Notes: a model not told the origin generated them from the sequence alone. Positions 46,036 to 56,013 are shown, counted from the stretch's first letter. The stretch is DNA of 64,000 nt from Marinirhabdus gelatinilytica (GCF_003353425.1 NZ_QRAO01000001.1:1-64000), one strand, 5' to 3'. Numbers and translations: made by a program.

Positions 46036-47100
46036 TTATTGTTCTTTTAAGGCTTCGGCAAGGGTAGGTTGTTCTTTTATCCAAGCTTCATACTCCTCTT
46101 GGGTATCTACCACTATCTTCATTTGCATGTTATAGTGACTGGCTCCACATATTTTGTTACAAAGTAACATATAGTCAAACTCATAAGGCTCTAAAGCCTC
46201 TTCGCCCTTGGCCACCAATGCCTTGCTGTTTTCTTTTCTAATGTTGTTTATCTTTCTCACTTTGGCCACGATCTCATCATTCATACGCATCTCTTCAGTA
46301 GTAATGGTAGGGGTGAATGAGAATTGGGTAATCATCCCGGGAACGCAGTTCATCTGTGCTCTAAAGTGAGGCATATATGCTGAATGCAGTACATCCTGCG
46401 AACGCATCTTAAATATTATTTTTCTACCTACTGGAAGGTGTAATTCGTTTACTACGATATCATCCTGTGCGTTGGGGTCAGAAGCATCTACACCCAGTTG
46501 GTTCACTCCTTCGATCAACCGCACATTGGCCTCGCCCAAGGTATTGTCCTCGCCACTGTAACGTGCTCTCCAATCAAATTGATATGCGTACAATTCAATT
46601 ACCATAGGATCATCTTCATCGTTTACGTTCATAATATCTGTCCAAGTAAACAAACCGTAGATGATCAAGCCTGCCAATACAATTACAGGGATAATGGTCC
46701 AGATAAACTCCAGCTTATCATTATCTGCAAAGAACGTAGCTCGTTTTCCTTTTTCCCCACGAAATTTGAATGAGAAAAAACCTAATAACCACAGGGTAAA
46801 AAAACCAACTATGAAAATAAGAACCATAGACACGTACATGAGACTGTCTATTTCTGAACCGTGTTCCGATGCAGATTCTGGCAACAATACATCCCACCAT
46901 TTCCAAAAACAGATGGCCAATAAAAGGTAGGTAAATATGGTGAAGCCCATCATGAGCCACCCGTTTATATTATTGTCCTTGTCGTTAGCGATTTCAGAAC
47001 TATCATCTGGTTTGGGTTGAGACAACTGGAATATCTTGCTCATTTGCCAAACAGCAACTCCAAAAAGTATGATTACTAGTACAACTAAAAATGCGGTCAT
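46036..47100 (-). CDS. Cytochrome c oxidase subunit II (CuA)
   Basis: The 354-residue protein has an N-terminal helix, two further membrane helices (about 50-70 and 88-112, plus one near 135) and a periplasmic cupredoxin domain. The CuA ligands are visible: LHSAYMPHFRAQMNCVPGM with the first histidine, then LLCNKICGASHYNMQMKIV holding both Cys, His and Met. It receives electrons from cytochrome c or directly from the alternative complex III. No cytochrome c domain is fused at its C-terminus. SCO at 18930 is the likely copper supplier. Confidence 0.95.
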   Translation of the reverse strand: MTAFLVVLVIILFGVAVWQMSKIFQLSQPKPDDSSEIANDKDNNINGWLMMGFTIFTYLLLAICFWKWWDVLLPESASEHGSEIDSLMYVSMVLIFIVGFFTLWLLGFFSFKFRGEKGKRATFFADNDKLEFIWTIIPVIVLAGLIIYGLFTWTDIMNVNDEDDPMVIELYAYQFDWRARYSGEDNTLGEANVRLIEGVNQLGVDASDPNAQDDIVVNELHLPVGRKIIFKMRSQDVLHSAYMPHFRAQMNCVPGMITQFSFTPTITTEEMRMNDEIVAKVRKINNIRKENSKALVAKGEEALEPYEFDYMLLCNKICGASHYNMQMKIVVDTQEEYEAWIKEQPTLAEALKEQ

Positions 47101-47124
47101 CGTTATCTGTCTTCTTTAATTATA

Positions 47125-48534
47125 TTAATAGTGAAAGTGCTTACTTTCTTTAATGAATGGGTTACGCTTCGCTAATAATGGTGCTTTTGTAAGTGCTGTG
47201 AACACCACCAATACAAAAAGACCAAAGAAGAAAAGCATCGCTCCTATTTCTGGCAAGCCAATGAACCATGAAGTACCCACGGTTGCCGGCATAACCATAT
47301 TAAATACATCTATATAGTGTCCTAAAAGTATTACAATACCCGTCATTACCACAAACCAATTTATACGTTTGTAATCACTGTTCATCAACAACAATACTGG
47401 GAAGATAAAGTTCATGGCAACCATTCCAAAGAAGGGCAGGTTGTAATCCTCAATCCTAGTTACAAAATAGGTAACTTCTTCAGGGATGTTTGCATACCAT
47501 ATCAGCATAAATTGAGAGAACCAAAGGTACGTCCAGAATATACTGAAGCCGAACATAAATTTAGCTAAATCATGAATGTGGCTGTCATTTACAAATTCTA
47601 AATATCCTTGGCTCTTCAGTACAATGGTTACCAGTGCGATTACAGTAATGGCACAAACCATCATCCCTGCAAATACATACCATCCAAATAATGTTGAGAA
47701 CCAGTGAGGATCAAAACTCATGATCCAGTCCCAAGACATCATAGATTCTGTATAGATAAAGAACACCAAGAAGCCTGCAGCCAATTTAAAGTTCTTTTTG
47801 AACCAACGGTTGTCCTCGGCATCATCTTGGTTCAAGGTCCATTTTCTGGAGAAATGACGGTACAAGTTGAATCCTAGCAGATAGATCACAGCTCTAATGA
47901 TAAACCACGTAGGGTTTAACCACGAACTCTTTCCCGCTATCAATTTGTCATATTTAGGGCTTTCAGGGTTCAACAGCTCACCGTCCATCCAATGGAAGAT
48001 GTGGTTCACATGAAATACTGAGAGCAATAACAGGATGATAATAATTACTGAAGCCCAAGGCAAATAGGCAGTAATCCCTTCCATAACCCGGAACAATACT
48101 GGAGACCACCCAGCCTGTGCTGCGTGCTGTATAGCGTAAAACGCCAGTGTTCCCAAAGCAATCATAAAGAAAAAGAAGGATGCTACATACAATGCGGACC
48201 AAGGTCTATTTTGCAATTGATGCAATACGTGTGTTAAATGTGCTTCTTCGTCTCCGTGGGCATCTTCGCCGTGAGTGTTTTTTGAATCATGTGCTTCTGG
48301 GGAGCTAATAGCATTTTGGTCAATACCGTGACCATCCTTAGCAGTATGATCGCCGTTGTGATCGCTATATGAAGCATCGTGACCTCCACCATGACCATCG
48401 TCGTGCGCTGCCATCATTTCTTTCACTTCGGCAGTTGTACTTGGTACAGAAAGGAAGCCTGCAAGCATTCCTAGGGCACCAACCACCATAAAAATGATCG
48501 CAAATAACTTTAATTTACTGGGTAGCGTGTACAT
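47125..48534 (-). CDS. actF: Alternative complex III subunit ActF (quinol:cytochrome c oxidoreductase)
   Basis: The 469-residue polytopic protein is homologous to the NrfD-like ActC/ActF membrane subunits and comes last of the act genes. About ten helices are visible, including FFFMIALGTLAFYAIQHAAQ. ActF contributes to the membrane sector and lacks redox cofactors. Between the first and second helices (about 43-105) this protein has a His/Asp/Gly-rich segment with about twelve histidines, which could bind metal. It is 24 bases upstream of coxB, tying the two complexes together. Confidence 0.93.
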   Translation of the reverse strand: MYTLPSKLKLFAIIFMVVGALGMLAGFLSVPSTTAEVKEMMAAHDDGHGGGHDASYSDHNGDHTAKDGHGIDQNAISSPEAHDSKNTHGEDAHGDEEAHLTHVLHQLQNRPWSALYVASFFFFMIALGTLAFYAIQHAAQAGWSPVLFRVMEGITAYLPWASVIIIILLLLSVFHVNHIFHWMDGELLNPESPKYDKLIAGKSSWLNPTWFIIRAVIYLLGFNLYRHFSRKWTLNQDDAEDNRWFKKNFKLAAGFLVFFIYTESMMSWDWIMSFDPHWFSTLFGWYVFAGMMVCAITVIALVTIVLKSQGYLEFVNDSHIHDLAKFMFGFSIFWTYLWFSQFMLIWYANIPEEVTYFVTRIEDYNLPFFGMVAMNFIFPVLLLMNSDYKRINWFVVMTGIVILLGHYIDVFNMVMPATVGTSWFIGLPEIGAMLFFFGLFVLVVFTALTKAPLLAKRNPFIKESKHFHY

Positions 48535-48558
48535 ATCTTTAACTATCTCTTTAAATTC

Positions 48559-49233
48559 TTAGTTAGTTTCTTCTAAAGTTTCGGTATCCAACGGGGTATC
48601 CTCTTCAGAAATATTTTCATTCAACACTTCAATCATATCATTGAGTGTGTCTTGTTTTTTAGGTTCCAACAAAGGCTCTCCTTTTAATTGTGCCGTCAAG
48701 TTCATTACGTGTTGGGTAATTTGCCAGCGTTCCTTTTCGTTAGTTTGTGAGGCGTAGGATCCCATTGTGTTCAACCCGTACATTTGTACATGGTATACGC
48801 CACCTTCGGTAATAACCCTACCTTCGGCCGCATAACTTGGTATTCCCAAGAATTTTTCACGCTGTGCCAAGATACCTTGTCCGTCACCTTTATCCCCGTG
48901 ACATACTGCACAGTATATTGTATATAATTGCGCTCCAGCTGCCAAGTTTTCATCGGTAACGGGTAATGGGTTCTTCAGTGCTACTTTTGCAAGTTCCAAA
49001 CCTTCGGTCGTATTTTCATAGTCGTACGGTTGCCATCCTCTTGGGATAGAACCTTCGGCAGGTAACATTGCTTCTTGCTGTCCTTCAAAAATATCATATT
49101 CGCCATAGGTTTCATAACCTACTGGCTCATACATATTGGGCATGTACTGAAAGTTAGGACTGTTTTCATCTGCGCAAGAGAACACCAAAAGGCTTACCAA
49201 TGCAACAAGTGATATGTTTAGTATCTTTTTCAT
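48559..49233 (-). CDS. actE: Alternative complex III subunit ActE (mono-heme cytochrome c lipoprotein)
   Basis: The 224-residue protein begins with a lipoprotein signal (LLVFSCADE) and carries one heme c motif in YCAVCHGDKGDGQG, with a distal Met in MGSYASQTNEKERW-type context. Residues ~25-90 hold the ActE leader MPNMYEPVGYETYGEYDIFE. It passes electrons from ActA/ActB toward cytochrome c or oxidase in the periplasm. The start at 49233 lies one base from the ActD stop and gives the lipoprotein signal; ATGs upstream at 49257 and 49251 would overlap actD. Confidence 0.93.
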   Translation of the reverse strand: MKKILNISLVALVSLLVFSCADENSPNFQYMPNMYEPVGYETYGEYDIFEGQQEAMLPAEGSIPRGWQPYDYENTTEGLELAKVALKNPLPVTDENLAAGAQLYTIYCAVCHGDKGDGQGILAQREKFLGIPSYAAEGRVITEGGVYHVQMYGLNTMGSYASQTNEKERWQITQHVMNLTAQLKGEPLLEPKKQDTLNDMIEVLNENISEEDTPLDTETLEETN

Positions 49234-49234
49234 A

Positions 49235-49768
49235 TTAATGGTCATCGTCATTTTCAATTAAACTAATTTCCAATGCTCCTGTATCGTACAAAAACTGGCT
49301 TAGCTTGTCCACATCATGGTGTCCAGCGTCTATGGCCATTAAAAAATGATCGTCAGTTGTACGAACATCTGGGTTCTCGGCTTTTTTAAAGGGCCACAAT
49401 TTACTTCTCATATAAAAAGTAATTACCATTAGGTGGGCAGCAAAAAATACGGTAAGCTCGAACATAATAGGCACAAAGGCAGGCATATTTTCAATGTAAC
49501 TGAAACTTGGTTTTCCACCAATATCTTGTGGCCAGTCCTCGATCATGATAAAATTCATCATCGTGATAGCTACTGAAAGCCCTACAAGACCATACAAGAA
49601 AGAGCAAATCGCAATTCTTGTTGGTGCCAATCCCATTACCTTGTCCAGTCCATGGACCGGGAATGGGGTATATACCTCTTCAATATGGTAGCGCTCTGCA
49701 CGTACCTGCTTGACAGCTTGCATCAAGATGTCATCGTCTGAATAGATTGCGTGAATATGTTTTGCCAT
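49235..49768 (-). CDS. actD: Alternative complex III subunit ActD (DUF3341)
   Basis: The 177-residue protein matches DUF3341. An N-terminal soluble segment (YHIEEVYTPFPVHGLDKVMG) is followed by two membrane helices (about 55-77 and 99-121) and a C-terminal soluble part ending in DALGA-like acidic residues. ActD is an accessory membrane subunit without cofactors. It sits one base after actC and overlaps nothing else, in the order typical of Bacteroidota act operons. Confidence 0.93.
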   Translation of the reverse strand: MAKHIHAIYSDDDILMQAVKQVRAERYHIEEVYTPFPVHGLDKVMGLAPTRIAICSFLYGLVGLSVAITMMNFIMIEDWPQDIGGKPSFSYIENMPAFVPIMFELTVFFAAHLMVITFYMRSKLWPFKKAENPDVRTTDDHFLMAIDAGHHDVDKLSQFLYDTGALEISLIENDDDH

Positions 49769-49769
49769 C

Positions 49770-51548
49770 TTACGCGTTGTTTTTTAGTTGTGCGGCTTGT
49801 CCTGCCCAGTCGTCTCGTTTTGCTCGTCCTGGGAACTCGCCTATAATTTCGTCTAAAAGGTCGTAGTCCTGCTCTTGCATTCTACTTACTTGCTCAAATG
49901 TGTAAATACCCAATTGATGTAATTTCTGTTCCATCACTGGACCTACGCCACTTATTTTCTTAAGATTGTCTGCTTTTTGCGTCGCTGGATCAAAAGTCCC
50001 CAGTCTGCTCAACAGGTTATCCACTTGGTCTTTTTTGTATTCTGAATCGATCAGCGCATCGGCATTTACCGTTTCGTTGTGGCCCTCTTCGGTTGTGTCG
50101 TCTACATGGCTCACATTTGCGGCTGGCTCACGTACAATAGGGTCGTAATGCTTTACGTCGTCCCCATGCTTTGCCCGCAATTTCTTGTATTTGCTTCCCG
50201 AAGATTTCAGGATAGACTTTACCTCTGCCTGTGCAATTACAGGGAACGTTCTTGCATATAGTAAGAATAATACAAAGAAGAATCCTATTGTACCTATGAA
50301 AATTCCAATATCTACAAACGTAGGTGAGAACATCGTCCAAGAAGATGGCAAGTAATCACGGTGCAATGAGGTTACGATAATCACAAAACGCTCAAACCAC
50401 ATCCCAATGTTTACTACAATCGAAATAAAGAAAGAGAACATAATGCTTCGTCTCAATTTTGGGAACCACATAAACTGAGGCGAGAACACATTACACGTCA
50501 TCATCGCCCAATATGCCCACCAGTAAGGTCCTGTGGCACGGTTCAAGAATGCGTATTGCTCATATTCTACACCTGAGTACCAAGCGATGAACAGCTCTGT
50601 GATGTAAGCTACCCCTACGATAGAACCCGTAATCATGATTACGATATTCATCAATTCGATATGTTGGATGGTGATGTAGTCTTCAAGATTTGAAACCTTT
50701 CTCATTATAATAAGAAGGGTGTTTACCATCGCAAATCCAGAGAAAATCGCCCCTGCAACGAAGTACGGTGGGAAAATAGTGGTGTGCCATCCTGGTATTA
50801 CCGAGGTAGCAAAGTCAAACGATACAATGGTATGTACCGAAAGTACCAACGGGGTTGCCAAACCTGCCAATACCAATGAAACTTCCTCAAAACGTTGCCA
50901 GTCTTTTGCACGACCGGACCAACCAAATGACAATATGCTATACACTCTTTTTGTGAAGGGTGTAATTGCTCTATCACGAATCATCGCAAAGTCCGGAAGT
51001 AAACCTGTCCACCAGAATACCAATGATACCGAAAGATAGGTAGAGATCGCAAATACGTCCCAAAGGAGTGGCGAGTTAAAGTTTACCCATAACGAACCAA
51101 ATTGGTTAGGAATAGGCAATACCCAGTATGCCAACCAAGGACGTCCCATGTGGATAATAGGGAACAATCCAGCCTGTATTACCGAGAAGATGGTCATCGC
51201 CTCTGCCGAACGGTTAATCGCCATTCTCCATTTTTGACGGAATAACAACAGTACCGCCGAAATAAGGGTTCCTGCGTGACCAATACCTACCCACCAAACG
51301 AAGTTGGTGATATCCCATGCCCAGTTAACGGTTCGGTTGAGTCCCCAAACCCCAATTCCAGTGGCAACGGTGTAGATAATACAACCCAGCCCCCAAAGGA
51401 ATGCAATTAAGGAAATGGTGAATACAATCCACCAGGATTTATTTGCTTTACCTTCCACAGGAGCAGCCACATCCACAGTAACATCGTGGTAGTTTTTATC
51501 TCCTATAACTAAGGGTCTTCTAATAGGTGCTTCGTAATGCGACGCCAT
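49770..51548 (-). CDS. actC: Alternative complex III subunit ActC with C-terminal helix-hairpin-helix tail
   Basis: The 592-residue protein is an NrfD/PsrC-type quinol-binding subunit with about ten helices (FTISLIAFLWGLGCIIYTVA, ISAVLLLFRQKWRMAINRSA, and others). Residues ~528-592 are an unusual tail of helix-hairpin-helix type: LKKISGVGPVMEQKLHQLG and YTFEQVSRMQEQDYDLLDEI. It is linked by a flexible acidic segment. A tail of the same family is found on L21 at 61339. The membrane part provides the proton-translocation and quinol site; the role of the tail, on the cytoplasmic side if topology is standard, is unknown. Confidence 0.94.
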   Translation of the reverse strand: MASHYEAPIRRPLVIGDKNYHDVTVDVAAPVEGKANKSWWIVFTISLIAFLWGLGCIIYTVATGIGVWGLNRTVNWAWDITNFVWWVGIGHAGTLISAVLLLFRQKWRMAINRSAEAMTIFSVIQAGLFPIIHMGRPWLAYWVLPIPNQFGSLWVNFNSPLLWDVFAISTYLSVSLVFWWTGLLPDFAMIRDRAITPFTKRVYSILSFGWSGRAKDWQRFEEVSLVLAGLATPLVLSVHTIVSFDFATSVIPGWHTTIFPPYFVAGAIFSGFAMVNTLLIIMRKVSNLEDYITIQHIELMNIVIMITGSIVGVAYITELFIAWYSGVEYEQYAFLNRATGPYWWAYWAMMTCNVFSPQFMWFPKLRRSIMFSFFISIVVNIGMWFERFVIIVTSLHRDYLPSSWTMFSPTFVDIGIFIGTIGFFFVLFLLYARTFPVIAQAEVKSILKSSGSKYKKLRAKHGDDVKHYDPIVREPAANVSHVDDTTEEGHNETVNADALIDSEYKKDQVDNLLSRLGTFDPATQKADNLKKISGVGPVMEQKLHQLGIYTFEQVSRMQEQDYDLLDEIIGEFPGRAKRDDWAGQAAQLKNNA

Positions 51549-51574
51549 ATCTATATAATCTATTTCTTAGTTAG

Positions 51575-54500
51575 TTATGCTTCGTTTGTATTTCTCACTT
51601 TGGCTTGGTAAAACACGTTAGGTTTGGTCCCAACAGCTTCCAACAAGTGGTACATACGTTTATTTTCTTTTAATTCGTGTATCTCGCTCTTTTTAGCATT
51701 GATATCTCCAAAAGCAATTGCTCCTGTTTCACAGGCCGCAGAACAAGCGGTCTTGAACTCACCATCCTTAATAGGTCTTCCATCACGCTTGGCATCAAGG
51801 ATAGTCTTCTGTGTCATTTGGATACACATAGAGCATTTCTCCATCACCCCACGGCTACGTACCACAACATCTGGGTTCAACACCATACGACCTAGATCGT
51901 TGTTCATATGGTAATCAAACTCATCGTTTTCGGCATACAGGAACCAGTTAAAGCGACGTACTTTATACGGACAGTTATTTGCACAATACCTTGTACCCAC
52001 ACAGCGGTTGTACGCCATATGGTTCTGCCCTTGGCGACCGTGACTTGTAGCAGCTACTGGACACACCGTCTCACAAGGAGCGTGGTTACAGTGCTGGCAC
52101 ATTACGGGCTGGAAAGCTACTTGCGGATTTGCAGCTGCAGATTCCATTTCGCCATATTCTGAAAGGGAACTTCCCAATCCTGAAATGTTTTCCTTCTTTT
52201 CGTTATCTGAAGCAAATGAACCTTCAGAAGAATAATATCTATCAATACGCAACCAGTGCATATCACGGCTCTTACGTACTTCGGCTTTTCCTACTACGGG
52301 AACATTGTTCTCTGCGTGGCAAGCTATTACACAAGCACCACAACCGGTACACGCATTTAAGTCTATGGATAGGTTGAAGTGATGCCCAATGGAACGGTCG
52401 AAACCTTCCCAAAGATCGGCATCTGGCGAAGTTACTGGGATCTCTTGGTGGTCCTTGGATACTTCCGGAACTGGATTCCAATCGTGTACATCTTTCGTGT
52501 TGAAAATTTCCAAGCTGGTCTCGCGAATAATATCACGCCCCATCATAGTGTTGTGCAACTGTACACAAGCAAATTCGTGTATTCCTGAAACTTTTTCAAG
52601 TGTTACACCCGTTTGCACGGCTTTAAAGTTGCTGTACAGTGGGTAAGCATTAACACCGGTTTGCATTTCTTCTTGAATACCGTGCGTTTGCCCGTATCCA
52701 AGTGCTAGACCAATAGACCCCTTTGCTTGTCCTGGCTGGATAAGTACAGGCACATTCTCTACGGTTACCCCATTCATTTTTACATTTACATAGCTACCGT
52801 TCAAGCCACCATTGGCCACATTGTAGTTCTCCAAGCCCATTGCATCGGCATCGGCTTTGGAAACGGTTACGTAGTTATCCCAAGAGGCTCTGGAAATAGG
52901 GTCTGGTAATTCTTGCAACCAAGGATTGTTAGCTTGGTTTCCGCTACCCAACCCAGTCTTTGTATATAAGGTAAGCTCCATTCCCCCTCTTTGCGTTGCA
53001 CTGGACAAGGCTCCGTTTGAGGTTGAAGACTCTAAATCTAAACTTTCACTATTGGTCGTATCAGCATCGGTATCAACTATAGCTGCGCTGGTAAACACTC
53101 CATCATGGACCGCTTGGTTCCAAGAGGTCCCACCCAATACTGAACCTTCCATAAATTGGCGAAGGTAATCGTAGTAAGAGGTTTCACTGCGTCCGGTCCA
53201 CTTCAACATACATTCCTGAAACTGTCTTGTATTAAAGAGGGGCTTAATAGTAGGCTGCATGATACTGAAAGAACCTTTCTTTAACTGAACATCACCCCAA
53301 GACTCTAAATAATGTGGTGTTGCTGCTACCATTTGTGCAGCACTGGCGGTTGCGTCCGGCTTCATAGAGAACGCAAGGGACATACCTAGTTTCTTGTAGG
53401 CTTCAGCAAAATCTTTGTTGGGGAAAGCGTACACAGGATCCACCCCTACCGTAATCATTCCTTTTATACTTCCTGAAACAACACCGTTCATCACCTTCAT
53501 CACCTCTTGGGTGTTCCCCATTGAGGTCATTCTAGGCATAGCGCTATCCATCACTTGCTTGCCCTCGTTGTAATTAAGCACCATAGTTTGTGCTTGCACA
53601 TCTGGCAACCCAGTTACAATAACCCCTTTACCACCTGCTTTTTGCAAATGCGCTTTTGCTTTTGAAACTGCTGCAGCTACATTTTCGGGCAATCCAGAAG
53701 CACTACCTCCCGTTAAAGCCTTTAAAATCTGCATTTGTTGCGTAGGTGTTGCGGGAACACGAACATCTGCATTGGCACCAGCCAAGCTCATATTGGCCTC
53801 GAACTGGTAATGCTTGCTCATTTTTCCGTTCTTTGGGATACGTCCTTTGGCATATCCTGCCTCGTATCCTCCTCCTTGCCAGTCGCCAATAAAATCGGCA
53901 CCTACAGAAACAATTACATCTGCCTTGCTGAAATCGTAGTCGGCCAAGGCTCTTGTTCCGTATTTATTCTGGAAAGCATCCAATGCTTCCGAAGAAGAAA
54001 CCGCATCGTAAATAACGTGGCGCACATTAGGATACTGTGCTGTAAACTCTTTTATCAATTTTGAAGTTGAAGGAGAGGCGAACGTTTGCGTTAGCAACAC
54101 AACGTCTTTTCCGGCCATCTCGCTCATCTTCTGGGCTACGGCCGTATCAAACTCACTCCAAGTAACTTCCTTACCACCCACCATTGGGTTTTGTACACGG
54201 TTCTTGTCATACATAGACAATACCGAAGCGTGCACACGTGCATTTACACTTCCACCATTTTTAGCAAGGTCATTTCTTTCAATTTTAATTGGGCGACCTT
54301 CACGGGTCTTTACCAAGACATTGGCAAAATCGAACCCGTCTGCCATAGTGGTGGCGTAGTAATTAGCAACCCCAGGAACGATTTCGTCCGGAGCTACCAC
54401 GTAAGGGATAGACTTAATCACAGGACCTTCACAGGCGGCCAATGAAGCTGCTGCTGTTGAAAATCCAACATATTTTAAGAAATCGCGACGTGTTGTCGAA

Positions 54501-54643
54501 GAAGCTTCCAATGTTTCCTTGTCTCCCAAAAAATCATCGGTTGGGATAGGCTCCACGAATTCGTTTTGCTTCAACGTTTCAACAATCGAGTTGTTTTCGT
54601 CCAACTCTTCAACACTTTTCCAGTATTTCTTGTTTGATGTCAT
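51575..54643 (-). CDS. actB: Alternative complex III subunit ActB (molybdopterin-oxidoreductase fold, Fe-S)
   Basis: The 1022-residue protein starts with a Tat-like segment (TTRRDFLKYVGFSTAAASLA, followed by a lipobox-like AAC). Residues ~90-740 form the molybdopterin-like fold that in ActB lacks the cofactor. The C-terminal part is a ferredoxin-type B subunit with four cysteine groups: CTGCGACVIACH, CQHCNHAPCETVCP, CVGTRYCANNCP and CSMCIQMTQ with later CSAACETG. They should hold three [4Fe-4S] and one [3Fe-4S] clusters. The ATG at 54643 is chosen; one at 54685 would overlap actA. Confidence 0.95.
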   Translation of the reverse strand: MTSNKKYWKSVEELDENNSIVETLKQNEFVEPIPTDDFLGDKETLEASSTTRRDFLKYVGFSTAAASLAACEGPVIKSIPYVVAPDEIVPGVANYYATTMADGFDFANVLVKTREGRPIKIERNDLAKNGGSVNARVHASVLSMYDKNRVQNPMVGGKEVTWSEFDTAVAQKMSEMAGKDVVLLTQTFASPSTSKLIKEFTAQYPNVRHVIYDAVSSSEALDAFQNKYGTRALADYDFSKADVIVSVGADFIGDWQGGGYEAGYAKGRIPKNGKMSKHYQFEANMSLAGANADVRVPATPTQQMQILKALTGGSASGLPENVAAAVSKAKAHLQKAGGKGVIVTGLPDVQAQTMVLNYNEGKQVMDSAMPRMTSMGNTQEVMKVMNGVVSGSIKGMITVGVDPVYAFPNKDFAEAYKKLGMSLAFSMKPDATASAAQMVAATPHYLESWGDVQLKKGSFSIMQPTIKPLFNTRQFQECMLKWTGRSETSYYDYLRQFMEGSVLGGTSWNQAVHDGVFTSAAIVDTDADTTNSESLDLESSTSNGALSSATQRGGMELTLYTKTGLGSGNQANNPWLQELPDPISRASWDNYVTVSKADADAMGLENYNVANGGLNGSYVNVKMNGVTVENVPVLIQPGQAKGSIGLALGYGQTHGIQEEMQTGVNAYPLYSNFKAVQTGVTLEKVSGIHEFACVQLHNTMMGRDIIRETSLEIFNTKDVHDWNPVPEVSKDHQEIPVTSPDADLWEGFDRSIGHHFNLSIDLNACTGCGACVIACHAENNVPVVGKAEVRKSRDMHWLRIDRYYSSEGSFASDNEKKENISGLGSSLSEYGEMESAAANPQVAFQPVMCQHCNHAPCETVCPVAATSHGRQGQNHMAYNRCVGTRYCANNCPYKVRRFNWFLYAENDEFDYHMNNDLGRMVLNPDVVVRSRGVMEKCSMCIQMTQKTILDAKRDGRPIKDGEFKTACSAACETGAIAFGDINAKKSEIHELKENKRMYHLLEAVGTKPNVFYQAKVRNTNEA

Positions 54644-54672
54644 AATCTTATCTGAAATAGTATGATTCAATT

Positions 54673-56013
54673 TTAATAGTGGCACTTACCACATTCCAAT
54701 CCACCCATTTGCGCTGCCGTCAACTGGTCTACACCGTACTTCTTGGAAAGCTGTTCGTGGATTTCTTTGTAATATTCGTTACCGGCTACGTTCACGTTGG
54801 TCTCACGGTGACAGTTTATACACCATCCCATTGTAAGTGGCGAGAACTGCTCCATGATTTCCATTTCTTCAACCGGACCGTGACATTTCTGGCAATCAAT
54901 TCCAGCAACTGTAACGTGCTGTGAGTGGTTAAAGTAAGCAAAGTCTGGAAGGTTATGGATCCGCACCCACTTCACCGGCTCCGTCTTACCCGTATATTGT
55001 TGTGTGGACTGGTCCCAACCTACTGCTTTGTAAAGTTTCTGGATCTCAGCGTTATAATCTACACCGTATTCGTCCATACCCATTGCGTAGGTATCATCTG
55101 AAACTTCTGAAATATTCTTGTGGCAGTTCATACACACATTCAAGGAAGGGATTCCGGATGTCTTGCTCTTTCTTGCCGAAGAGTGACAGTATTTACAGTC
55201 TATCTCATTATCGCCTGCGTGTATACGGTGCGAGTAGTGTATAGGCTGCACCGGCGCATATCCTTGGTCCACACCTACCTGCATAAAATATCCGTACATA
55301 AAATACCCTGCTGATAGTAACAAGAAAATAGCTGTTACCAGTACCAAGAATTGGTTCTCTACAAATACTCTCCAAAGTGGCGCACGCTTCTCTTTCTCTT
55401 CGTACACAACCCCATTTGCCTCTGCAATCTTTTTAAGGGTCTTGTTAACCAAGATCAACATAACAACCAACAGTAAGAACACGAGTGCTAAGGCTCCAAG
55501 GATGATGTTGTTTGAAACACCGCTTCCACCACCTTCTTGTACCGGACCTCCTTCAGCAATAATTGGTTCTGGTTTTGGAGTGTCTGTGTACGCTAAGATA
55601 TTGTCGATATCTGTATTGCTCAAGCCCGGGAAGGGGGTCATTACAGACTTATTGTATTCCTCAAAAATTGCAATGGCCTGCTGGTCGCCGGCAGCAATGA
55701 GCGCTTGGCTATTCTTGATCCAACTATACAACCACTCACGATCGTATTTTTTTGAAACCTCGAAGAGTGCTGGACCTGTAGCTTTTTTGTATAATTTATG
55801 ACACGCCGCACAGTTCGCGTTAAACAGTGTCTTTCCAACTTCGGCATCACCCACGCCCTCTGCGGCTGGTGTCTCTGCATCTGCCTCGGCTGTTACCGTG
55901 GCATCATTGGCCTCACCTTCTTGTGCCGATATATTGTTTGAAAAAGTTAGCAATACTGCTAACAATAGGAGTGATACTATGGAGGGTAGATTTCTAAACT
56001 TCACCTTTTGCAT
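54673..56013 (-). CDS. actA: Alternative complex III subunit ActA with fused mono-heme cytochrome c domain
   Basis: The 446-residue protein has a signal peptide (ending NNISAQ), an N-terminal cytochrome c domain (about 55-150) with heme motif CAACHKLYKKATGPAL, then a membrane helix (about 172-192) and a second helix (about 215-238), and a periplasmic pentaheme domain with CKYCH, CMNCH, CQKCH, CINCH and CGKCH. That makes six heme sites in total. Canonical ActA has the pentaheme part only. It is the first gene of the eight-gene act-cox operon. Confidence 0.94.
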   Translation of the reverse strand: MQKVKFRNLPSIVSLLLLAVLLTFSNNISAQEGEANDATVTAEADAETPAAEGVGDAEVGKTLFNANCAACHKLYKKATGPALFEVSKKYDREWLYSWIKNSQALIAAGDQQAIAIFEEYNKSVMTPFPGLSNTDIDNILAYTDTPKPEPIIAEGGPVQEGGGSGVSNNIILGALALVFLLLVVMLILVNKTLKKIAEANGVVYEEKEKRAPLWRVFVENQFLVLVTAIFLLLSAGYFMYGYFMQVGVDQGYAPVQPIHYSHRIHAGDNEIDCKYCHSSARKSKTSGIPSLNVCMNCHKNISEVSDDTYAMGMDEYGVDYNAEIQKLYKAVGWDQSTQQYTGKTEPVKWVRIHNLPDFAYFNHSQHVTVAGIDCQKCHGPVEEMEIMEQFSPLTMGWCINCHRETNVNVAGNEYYKEIHEQLSKKYGVDQLTAAQMGGLECGKCHY

